A stretch of DNA of 64,000 nucleotides from the NCBI GenBank assembly GCA_964017145.1, contig OZ024843.1:177001-241000 (forward strand), given 5' to 3'. The stretch comes from Agrocybe praecox (lineage: Eukaryota > Basidiomycota > Agaricomycetes > Agaricales > Agrocybaceae). Of this stretch, positions 54,621 to 64,000 are shown piece by piece (the first letter of the stretch is position 1; each line of letters begins with the position of its first letter). The translations under genes and the position numbers were made by a program. A model generated the notes under the pieces. That model made no database searches. It was not told the origin of the DNA and worked only from the letters and a program-made list of their open reading frames with translations.

Positions 54621-57523
54621 CAACGAGCCCATTAGGGAGTGTTATATTATATTCAGAATCAGACTACATGCATGTACGAGGAAAGAAAGAGAACTTGAAA
54701 GAGAAAAACTCACACAGGTCGCCTGAGGTCTCGAAGGAGCTTGAAAGTTGAGCGTGGATTGCTAAACAAAAAGAAAGAAAGTCATCTGGGTCCTCTCGCC
54801 CGGCCACGTTAGCGTATTCGACCGACAGGGTAAAACTCTTGCGCATGAAATTTGGAAAAGGCGAAGAGACGAAGAAGGTTATCCTAAATTCCAATCTTCA
54901 GCCCATGAGCCACGAGGGACGCACCGACGGAATCTCGGTTTCCAAGGAAGCGAGAGCAAGAGCCACTTTTCCGCCAAAGATTTAGCAAGGGAGAGTAGGA
55001 AAAAGAACCATACATGGCGAGTTGGGTAACGAACACGATAGAAGGAGAGTGTGGACGGGTGGGAAGGGAGGAAGGAAGGAAAAAAGAGACAAAAAAAGGA
55101 CCATCAGGGAAGAAGACAAAGGGTACGTGCTTCGCCTCCATGACGCTTGCGGGCGGGTTAGCGTGAAAGCCTAGAGGGAATATAGAAACACGGAAACGTG
55201 GCAGTTAGCGTTTCTAAGTTTGCATCCGTGGCTGTGGAGAATGGTAATGGCCGGAATGGGAGAGCGGATTGGAGCGCGATGAAGGGAGAAGGTCTGAGGG
55301 AAAGAAAAGGATCGTACAGGCGTCGCATCGCATGACGAAAAACGTGTACAGAGACCATTGGAGATCTTCGACCCTGAAAGCAGAAAAAAAGAGTAGAAGT
55401 GCTAGACGCGAACGACGAAGGAAAAGAATCACGAGAGAAGAAGGTTTCTGCATCGTTTTTGAAGAAGAGGTGAGTGAATAAAAGAGAGAGCGATAAGTAT
55501 GACATATGGAGGGGAGGAGACGATCAGAGGAGAAGAACGGGAGATAGAAATGGAGGGGCAGACAAATAAGGATAAAGTGGAAGAGTGAAGAAGAGTGGAG
55601 GAAAGGGGGACAGGAAAAAAGGAGAGAAAACGAAAATATACATCAAAGGACCCATCACGGATGGGGGCCATACATGCCTCGCACTACAAGTTCGCGCGCG
55701 TTAGCATGGAAGCTAAACCTAGAGACTAGTGAGAAAGACGACGATGTGCCAGTAGCGTTCCACGTTCGGGTTTGCGTTTTGCGTTTTCGGAGAGCGGAGA
55801 GCGGTAATGTCCAATGGAATGGGAAGCGAGAACGGGTAGAAGGGGAAGGGATGCTTCGTGTTCTTATATTTACAAAGAGAGCGAGGGAGGGAGGAAAGAC
55901 GATATGAGCGCATGGATGGCGGAATTGGAGTGAGTAGCTGATCTCAGTGAAGGAAGCACATGAGGGAGGCAGGGAGGGGGTTGGAAGGACGCGCAGAGAA
56001 AAATAAGAGGACTACGGAGTAGCATGGTTCGTTGGGCACATAGTATACAACGGGGGTTTCCAATACGTTCGCAGGGATTCAAGTGTGTGATACCCGAACA
56101 GCGTTTGATCAGGGTCCTCAGAAACGTTGGGGAGGAAAGAGCGAGTAGCGAGAAGAGGCACGATCGAGAGGAGGAACTTTCTGCTGGAGGGGTTGAGCGG
56201 ACGCAGATAACCTGGATTTGAATGAAACTGAAATGAGGATGACAGCGAGGACCGACTCACCGTGAAAGACTAGTTAATCCCACGCACGAAGTGCGCTCCA
56301 GACCCCCGCATAAGTACCCATTCTACTTGTATGTACGCATCTCCTTCTTTGGCATGGACTTAAAAAAGAAGATGTTCATTCCATGTATGCTGAGTGTACT
56401 ACAATGCGATGCGGTTGACCTGTCGGAAGTGTCTATGCGTATGCGTATGATGATGGTTGATCGCAAGTTGATCGTAACATGTGTGACGTGGGATACACGC
56501 GCGGCGTTATCGGACCGCCTACTTCGGATTCGGCAACGATTCGGTTACCATGCAAACAGCCCACTACGCCCGGAACACAGAAGGCAGGGAGGGAGGGATG
56601 CGTCAACGCTTCAACACCATCGATCGAACCACATTCCTACGTAGGCTTATCACACGTCTCTCACCTCATTCTGCCTACATCTACCTATCCAATCTCGTCC
56701 TATACGCAGGTGCGTGTACATCTCATTCATAACGTCTCGCCAAAGTCCAACAGGCGCGTTGAGGAATAATTCATGTGGAGCCCGACCAGGAACCAAGTTT
56801 TGGTTTGCGTTTGAGATGGGCCAGTGGTTGGGGTGTGAGGTGTGAAGGAGAGGAAAGGAAGGAGGGGGATATAGAAGATTCCTATTAAAGATGCCGGGTT
56901 TAGCTTACTTTCGACCCGAGTCGGTGAGTCATTTACTTGATAGGAAGGTGTTAGGAAAGAAAGAGGAAAGAAAAAGCGTGTGCTACGACGATGAGAACCT
57001 CTCCCACAGCATCTAGTCAACTAACCAACCGACCAAATGGTACCACATCTCTCTGTTCCATCCCGTTTTTCCCGACTAATTTTCTGTCATTCTCTTTCAC
57101 ATCTTGACCTTCTAGTTTTGCTTCCTATTTTACAAACATGTCCTGATTTTATTCATGTATAACACTCAATCCCGTTATTTAACAATAATATCAATCAACA
57201 CCAACTGCGATCTCTTGACCTTCTTTACCTCGGACGTTTTCTCCCAACGTTTTCTCGCCATTTGCTCTACATTTTACTAAATAAAAGTCGCTTGACGGAG
57301 CACAGCCAAGATCTCTTTTGTAATAAAAACGAGACACATGAGTAGCTCGTCTTATCTCTACGGATGAGACTTCTTGTCTGCCGTCAACGTCAAACTAGCA
57401 CCCGGGCTCAGCTTAGCAGAGGTAAATCAACGGGCCCTACGCCATTTTTATTGTGATATGCGCCATATAACATCACGATTCTTAAGCTATTCTTCTGGGT
57501 CACTCGTGCCACGCTCTTCTCAT
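54621..57523. other. Purine-rich, internally duplicated non-coding DNA
   Basis: The plus strand is A/G-rich. Blocks around 55130-55300 and 55660-55870 are related (GCGTTAGC-TG-AAGC, then GTAATG-CC-ATGG), an imperfect ~0.5-kb tandem duplication. Parts match 62.5-63.9 kb (GCTTGAAAGTTGAGCG). Long minus-strand ORFs (for example 55158-55505, 56727-57020) are Ser/Phe/Pro-rich products of composition. No gene is supported. Confidence 0.55.
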
Positions 57524-59015
57524 ATGTCCATAACCATAAATCTCACAGATCCCACCGTTTTTGTGGACGACCACGATCCAGCTATTGTCTACCAGGGTAC
57601 ATGGGTTGCCACCACTGGAATACCAACAAACATCAATACCTCGACAGTGCCATCATCAAACGCTCCCCCCTATTACGGGACTCTACATACGACACAAGAT
57701 GGTGGTAGTAGTACAGGCTCCAGCTTCTGGTATATATTCAATGGCAAGTTCTTCTATATCGCTCTATTTGGAAGTTAACAAAGCCTAGGGACGAGCTTTA
57801 TGGCAATATTTTCCAGTCAATTCTCTCCAATGCCGCTGTGCACAATAGATGGTGTTCAGCAAACCTCATTACTAACTGGCGAAGGACATGGCGAAATCAT
57901 ATGCTTCAATAACACTTCACTTCCCCAAGGACAGCATAATCTTTCAGTCCAAATGACACCTCAAGCGATTTCATTTGATGGCTTGTGGTATTCGTCAAAC
58001 ACACTGCCAGAGTCAAGCGTCGATTTATTATACGCTTCCAACACTGTGCAGTCGGCACTTGGTAAAGAGCATACCTATATTATCAACTTTGATGGTAAAA
58101 CCTTTACTTGATTTGTGTTCGAAGTATTGTAAGGCTTACATTAGTTAATATATAGGCAATTCCATCTCACTATACTCCTATTACATCTTCAATTCAACAA
58201 CAGGAACAACATCGTTTTCATATCTTATCGACGAGGGACCACCTCTGAATTTCTCACTCAGTAACCCAACTCAATATCTTGCTTGGGGTGACAGTTTTCT
58301 TCCCTGGATTTTTATCCAGACACCTTCTCTCTCTGTCGGGTCACATACATTGCATCTTACCGTTGCCGAGGATGTGTCCAACGTTCAGCAGTTCACCGTA
58401 GAGCAGATTATTGTGCAAAACACCGCAAAATCATTTAATTTGGATCCTGTACCGGCTATACCCGTACCAAATGTACCCGTGTCAAGCTCCCTAGACCATC
58501 CGACAACCCCGACAAAAGTACCGGTCCCAAGCTCGTTTGACCATCCGACAACCTCGACTCCTGCTACCCCAAGCGTTCATCAAATAAACAGAGGTGCTAT
58601 CGTCGGTGTGGTAATCGGTGTATTTTTTATGCTGTTGCTAGGATTCTGGATATGGAAACGGGCGTCACAGAAACAGGGTCAAACAGTCAACAATAAAGAT
58701 CCAATCGTCCAACCGTTCAGCGCACCAGATCCTCTCCAAATGGGACAGTTTCCTCTGGCACAATACACGACAATAGAGAAAACAAACAAATACCGACAAG
58801 CATTCGGTTTACATCCCCCGCAAGTGGGATCATCTGGAGGCGTACGCGATACTGAGGAAATAAATACGGAAGAAACTGTGCCACCCGCTCAGACTCGTCG
58901 AACACGATATAGGTTTCATGCGGATGGGGGACAGATAGTAGACTCCCAGCATGATGGACTCGATGACGACGAAGATATTATCAGCCTACCACCGAATTAT
59001 AGCACGCTCGGATGA
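57524..59015 (+). CDS. One-pass membrane protein family, copy 6
   Basis: Exons 57524-57743, 57789-58094 and 58156-59015 give 461 aa. The start MSITINLTDPTVFVDDHDP follows the same CTCTTCTCATATG context as copy 5. Intron 1 has a GC donor (GGCAAGTT) where paralogues have GT. Both ectodomain halves are present (PYYGTLHTTQDGG, FWYIFNG, PLCTIDGVQQ, HNLSVQM, SFDGLWY, LPESSVDLLY, SYLIDEGPPLNFSLSNPTQ, HTLHLTVAED). The stalk has two copies of a PVSSSLDHPTT-like unit. The helix GAIVGVVIGVFFMLLLGFWI follows. The tail has YTTIEKTNKYRQAFG, RYRFHADGG and ISLPPNYSTLG, then TGA where copy 5 has Arg; about 24 family residues downstream are still readable, so the end is truncated by one nonsense change. Confidence 0.8.
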
Positions 59016-59109
59016 CCTCTTCCAGACTCATTGAGGGCTGAGTCACTCGCCTATCATGATATTAACGATCCTCCTGACCACAATGCCTAAATTACGCTCC
59101 ATTTAGTAC

Positions 59110-59847
59110 ATTAGTAGGGGCTTATTTGTATGTTCAACTCAATATACTCAACCATTGTGCCAACTGCGAGCCGGAAACAGTGTGCCCACAGCTACAATTC
59201 TATTTCTCACCCTTTCCATCGCTCTTCAATGCTATCGTTCAATGTTCAACTTCAATATGAGTCGGCTCTCACTGACGTTCAGCATCCGTCGGTGTCATTG
59301 CCGTTTGTTTAATCCGACGTCGGAGTTTCGCACTTATTATGCTCGGAGATGGTAGGACTCGATAATGATTTGCCAACGAAGGTGTTATGCTTCGCATGGT
59401 ATGATCATTCCTGCACATGCTGACGATGACGGCCTTGTCGCTCTGCTCATTGCGTCAAAGCCTCAAAGAACAGAGGAGGATGGAGCTAGATGGGTGTAGA
59501 GGACGCGACGACTCACGGTGTGCATCGGCCTTTCCCCCTGCTGGTGGAGGTTGGCCCGAATTTCCTTCTTTTTTTAAAGTACGTTGCTGGACGATGGAGG
59601 TGAGGAGGCCATCGTATCTCATCTCTGCTTGATCATCATTGATGATCCTACTACTGTTTACAGCGAGGTGCATGGGACGTTCAAAGAACCCATGATGCTG
59701 AGGAAGCCATTGATTGTATCACATGTCTGCTTGATTGCCCTGCTGTGAAACAGAAATGTGCCGTCATAATTATGTAATGCCATCGGAGTTTTGATGCAAT
59801 GTTTGGCATCACCCTTGACACCACACAACAGATCTTTCATAGAGGGT
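59110..59847 (+). repeat. Downstream flank T, copy 2
   Basis: Shares GTGTGCCCACA, TCAATGCTATCGTTCAATGTT and a GGTGAGGAGGCCATCGTATC-type landmark with the other T copies. It separates copy 6 from the tail relic. Confidence 0.6.
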
Positions 59848-60240
59848 CGAATTCGGGTCGATAAAGTAGTTCAAGATAATTCAATCATCCAACCGTTCAG
59901 TGCACAAGATCCTCGCCAAATCGGAGGGTTTCCGCTGGTTCAATACACGACAATGGAGAAAACAAACAAATACCGACAAGTGTTTGGTTTACAGACCGCG
60001 CAACTGGGATCATCTGGAGACGTACACGATGATGAGGAGATACGCACGGAAGAACCCTTGCCACCTGATCCAACTCGCCCAGTGCGATACAGGATTCATG
60101 AGGATGTGGGACAGGTAGCAGATGACGACGGAGATATCATTAGTCTACCACCAATTTATTGCACCCTAGGACGACCTCGTGCAGAGTCATTGAGAACTGA
60201 GCCAGTCGCCTCTCGTAATATTACAAATCCTCCAGGTTAA
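59848..60240 (+). pseudogene. Tail-only relic of the membrane family (copy 7)
   Basis: An open frame contains only the cytoplasmic tail: IIQPFSAQDPRQIGGF, YTTMEKTNKYRQVFG, VRYRIHEDVG, ISLPPIYCTLGRPR, ending NPPG. There is no ectodomain, helix or start. It is the 3' end of a tandem duplicate and is followed by another T flank. Its tail is better kept at the end than copy 6, which has a stop there. Confidence 0.75.
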
Positions 60241-60389
60241 ATTAGACCATGATGCACCTATCTGTAGTAAATTCGAGACTTATTTATACGTTACACACAA
60301 TATATCATCGTATGGGAATTTATATCGGTGGCGGCGCACCGTTCGGAGTGATTCCAGACATTATTCCGATTCCGAGCCTGCAGCAAATG

Positions 60390-62140
60390 AAACTAGTTCT
60401 GTTCCGATTAAACAAACGCCTTTCGAATAGAAATCCGTTTAAACACTCACAAATCTTAAACGAGTGTTTAAACAATATAATTTCTTAAACACACATTTAA
60501 ACACAGCTACACATTTAACAGACAGGATCCTATGCTATTCACACCTACATAAGGTCAAATGATGTATGTCCTGGCGCAATAAGACGCCATGAATACCAAG
60601 AGAAAAGGAAAAAGACTTAAAAGTGGTCATTAAGCGCGTTGAATAGCAGAAAATGAAAATCAACGGTGATGAACGGTTGGATGAAAATAAACATGTTGAA
60701 TGATACAAATAAAATTCAGCCAACTTAAACAGTTCAAAACCATTTAACCTTGACTGAATAAATAAACAAGATTGAACGGTTAATCCCGTTCAATCCTGTT
60801 TAATCAGAAACAAATAAGTCAACAGCGTTGAACAGCGTAATCGACTGTTCAACACCGTTTAAAAATTCAACGGATTTAAACAAAATGAAATCCGTTGAAA
60901 TTCCAGAAAGAGAAAAAAAAAAAGAAGGCGAAGGGGTTGCTATGCCAGTTCAAATTGAAAAATGTACATACTTACATAGCGATGTTTTGTTCTCCTGAGG
61001 GTTAAGACAGGGTCCATAACAGGTGGGGACTAAGAGAGAAGGGTGTCTTCGGTGTGGATTGACCTCGGAGTCTCATCCGAAGTCGTCCATGGACGGAAAT
61101 GAGGGAAGAGTGAAAGAAGCCAAGTTTCGCTGTCACTTGTGCTGGCGATTATGATCACGTGGATGCGGGAATTCTCCGACCTGCATTGTTTTATTGATTC
61201 TCCGATTCTCCGCCCATTGTGCGGAGTTTCAAACTCGAAACACGACCCGTGTTTACGCGTTTACGCGTTGTCCATTGGTTGTTAAGTTCAACCTCCACCA
61301 ACTTTCCGCCCTTCCCCACCTCCATTGCCATACCGGCGTCGTCCAACTCAACCCTTGGGCCCCACTAGCAGCAACAACTGCAACACGAAACCAGTATCGG
61401 CCTGGCCGCTCACTACTACTGCCCCCCGGGTCGTGCACTGGTGAACGCAATGGGATGGAACGTGCTGTGACGTGGCGTGCCGGAAAGATAGGAATAACAG
61501 AGGTAGGTATATTCCACGAAGGTATGTGGCTCGTACACCCATGTTATCTGTGTACTAACCACGGTTATCCAGTTTTAGTGGCAGCAAGGGGACCTCGCCT
61601 CTTCCGTTTCTATCCACTGTCAGTCCTCCTTCCCCTCTTGAATGTTCTCCCTTCCCTCCCTTGCTCCTACCTCCTTTCACTGTCCCACTTCTACTCTTGC
61701 CCCCTTTCAATGCCTCTTCAACGCAGCCAGCTCCCTTCCCATGTTCCCCTCTCCCCTCCTTTTTTCTTTGTATCCCCTTTCCAGTAGCTCTTGAGGGAAA
61801 ATGTCAAGTAGATCCTCTCCTTTATCTCTACAATCCCTTCAACTCCTGTATCTGTACATCCATTTGTATATCTATAATGATAGTTCAGATTGTTTAATAG
61901 TGTTTAATATATTCAGACCATAATTTAATTTTTCAACATGTTTAAACTGGCATTTCAAATTATCCAAGTACGTTGAAAAATGGTTCATTGGACCTGTTTA
62001 CGTTTTAACATGTTAGAATATTCTGTTTAAACAGTCATTTAAGAAAATAAATTGTTTAAACGACCGTTTAAGATTTTCCGTTGTTTAAACGGAATTCTAT
62101 CCGAAAGGCGTTTGTTTAATCGAAACAGAGTGGGTTACGG
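60390..62140. mobile_element. 1.75-kb MULE-like non-autonomous element
   Basis: It is flanked by GCAGCAAATG (60380-60389) and GCAGCAATG (62141-62149), a 9-10 bp duplication as in Mutator-like elements. Inverted ends of about 95 bp (60397-60490 and 62040-62133) share CGATTAAACAAACGCCTTTC and several GTTTAAAC octamers. More GTTTAAAC and GTTGAAC-type motifs continue inward from both ends. The interior has one 197-codon plus ORF (61194-61787) with no recognised domain and strong Pro/Ser bias. It interrupts a T flank. Confidence 0.75.
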
Positions 62141-62149
62141 GCAGCAATG

Positions 62150-62420
62150 TGCCCACCTCAACGATGTTCTCTTTGCCTTATTCTCAACCCCCCCCCCCCC
62201 CTCTCTCGAATGCTATCGTTCAATGTTTCGGCTGGTGCTCGTGAGCTTTTGCACCTGTTAGTGATGAATCCCGTTCACAACATATGTTCGTTCTGGCTTT
62301 CATGTCCATCCGACTTGCTTCCCACATGCGGAGTGTCATACTTATTCGGTTCGGACTTCAGTTGCTGGACGATGCAGGTGAGGTCATCATAGCACATCTC
62401 CGCTGAAATAAAGTCGAAAG
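62150..62420 (+). repeat. Downstream flank T, copy 3 (right part)
   Basis: Continuation of 60250-60389 after removal of the MULE-like element. It includes a run of about 14 C near 62191-62205 and the shared CGAATGCTATCGTTCAATGTT. Confidence 0.6.
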
Positions 62421-64000
62421 AAACACTCCAGCCATCACTCGCTCTAGCCAAGATAGGAAGGTGATTGAATCGAATGGAATTACATTTACATCAGCCCTAA
62501 GGAAGTGAAAGCAAGAGAAAGAGATAGAAATCACCAAAGCCCATGCCAATTCACCGAGTACAACATGATAGGAATAGACGATGAGAAGAACGATGAGGAG
62601 GAAAGAAGGGGAGAGGGACGGTAAAAGAGGTCCAAGGAGAGAGCAGAAAACAAAATCTAATACGCTCAAAGGTTGGAACAAGCGTCCTATAGCCTAAATA
62701 AAAAAAGGGAAAGAAAACACAAGTTCACGCATCTGCATTCATAGAGTCTTCCTGCTCGGGCTATGACTATCGGAACATCGCATACTAGCAAAGTTATGTT
62801 ACAGTAATAATCATACTAAACATGAAGGAACGAAAAAGCAAAACCTCACACCTCAGACACACAGGACGGAGGGCTTGGCACTCACGCGTGAGTGTGAACC
62901 GCTGGAGAGAAAGAGAAGTAAGTTTAAGCCACGCGTCACGACAGTATCCATAGGCATGGAAATTAAGTACATGAAGCGAGACGACGAAAAAGTCCAGTTC
63001 TAGTCTTCACTGGTTCCTCGTTGTGCCTCGTTGTGGATTATCGATCGCCGATTGTCGTGTTAGTTTTGTCGTGTTTGGCTGCTATAGAAGGGAAGGAGCG
63101 AAAATGATATGATCGAGTGGATTTTATAGGTGGAATAGATTAGAGAGCAGAAGAAAGAGGAAAGGAGGTGCGGGGAAGCAATGAGGGATGAAAGAGGAGA
63201 AGGGGAGCAACGTAGTATACTAGGGAGAGAGGAAGCGAAAGGAAACACGCTCATAAGTTGGACCGAGAGTCGTGCAACACCAAATAGATATACGAAAGCA
63301 CCGTAACCCATTCCATAATTATCGAGGTTGTCCTGCTCGGGCCTTCTACGAAGAAGGATGGCAGCATGACCTATTAACGAATTCAAGTCATTTTATCAAT
63401 AGACTACACCGAAAGAAGTAGAAAGAAAAACATACAAGACAAAGGCGCTTGAAAGTTGAGCGCAAAATGAACGTCCAGATCAAAAGAACGATTGATAACG
63501 TGTATGCGGAGGCATGAGACATGCGTCTGCGGTTTGGAAAAACTATCCATAGTGTGTGAGGAGACCCGGAATTCCAATTTTGATCTTCACCCCGCAACAT
63601 GTCATCGAAGGATCACCGACCGAATATCGGATTTTCCTTTCCGCCGGACATTATAATGAATAGTCCGTGTTTTTTTTTTTTTTTTTTTTTTTTTTCATAT
63701 TCAAAAAAGAGATTGGCATGGCAAGAGGGAGGGAAGACGACACGGGCGCGAGAGAGGATGGAGGATTGGAGAGGAAGTGGAGCGAGGAGCCTTGGGTAGG
63801 AATGCGATGTCCAAATAACGAGGCATGGAGGGAGCGACGATGACACGGGCGAGTGCATGGGTAGGTCAGAACCGGAGTCGGAGGAAGCGTTGGAGTACAA
63901 AGGACAATAGGAAGCGATGCGGTTCGAGAATGTTACGACAGGGGCTCGGAGACGGCGGCAGGAAGAGGACTGTACAGCACCGAGAGGGGTTTCTAGGGGG
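62421..64000. other. Purine-rich non-coding DNA
   Basis: Two related A/G-rich blocks (about 62500-62770 and 63110-63345) both end in TCCTGCTCGGGC. A run of 26 T lies near 63670-63695. ORFs here are compositional and no gene is supported. Confidence 0.5.

Noticed and set aside
61194..61787. 197-codon ORF in the MULE-like element as a captured gene
   Set aside because: Low-complexity Pro/Ser/Leu composition in the second half and no recognisable domain; no splice or start support.

Overview
This window looks like accessory DNA from a mushroom-forming basidiomycete (Agaricomycetes). The evidence is short GT-AG introns of about 40-70 nt with conserved positions, KDZ transposases of the CxC2 and CxC5/CxC6 kinds with their usual accessory genes, a Ty1/copia element, an Agaricomycete-type alpha-kinase, and a tandemly expanded family of one-pass membrane proteins. 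No rRNA, tRNA, CRISPR array or housekeeping gene was recognised. All statements come from reading the sequence by eye; nothing was aligned or searched.

Layout. 1.1-1.7 kb: truncated membrane-family gene (-). 2.0-15.4 kb: a three-level nest. A 2.1-kb gag-only LTR element (172-bp LTRs, TSD ACGT) was split by a 10.4-kb KDZ transposon (KDZ-1, TSD AATCCTAC) carrying four genes, and its 3' LTR was split by an 821-bp inverted-repeat element. 15.9-37.6 kb: several diverged copies of a non-coding repeat (called R here), a two-stop pseudogene, a tail relic and two open genes of the membrane family, plus three inserted DNA elements. 38.8-40.2 kb: a small unknown gene, three back-to-back hairpins and an LTR remnant. 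40.8-48.5 kb: a membrane-family gene whose second intron holds a complete copia element with apparently identical LTRs. 48.56-54.29 kb: a second KDZ transposon (KDZ-2, TSD GCTTATTT) in the 3' flank of that gene; it carries an intact alpha-kinase convergent with its transposase. 54.3-64 kb: another membrane-family gene, a tail-only relic, a MULE-like element, and purine-rich duplicated DNA.

The host-like content is one gene family. Each member has a short exon 1, an exon 2 and an exon 3 joined in phase 1 at Asn-Gly codons. They encode a beta-rich ectodomain, a Ser/Thr/Pro stalk, one membrane helix, and a tail with a YTT-EKTNKYR block, an RYRFH block and a terminal SLPPxY motif. The family shows birth and death: open copies, nonsense copies, a copy with a replaced tail, a copy with a rebuilt ectodomain, and tail-only relics.

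The most interesting systems are KDZ-2, which appears to carry a protein kinase as a resident gene, and KDZ-1, whose insertion can be reversed on paper to reopen the interrupted ORF exactly in frame and whose termini match those of a 941-bp non-autonomous element nearby.
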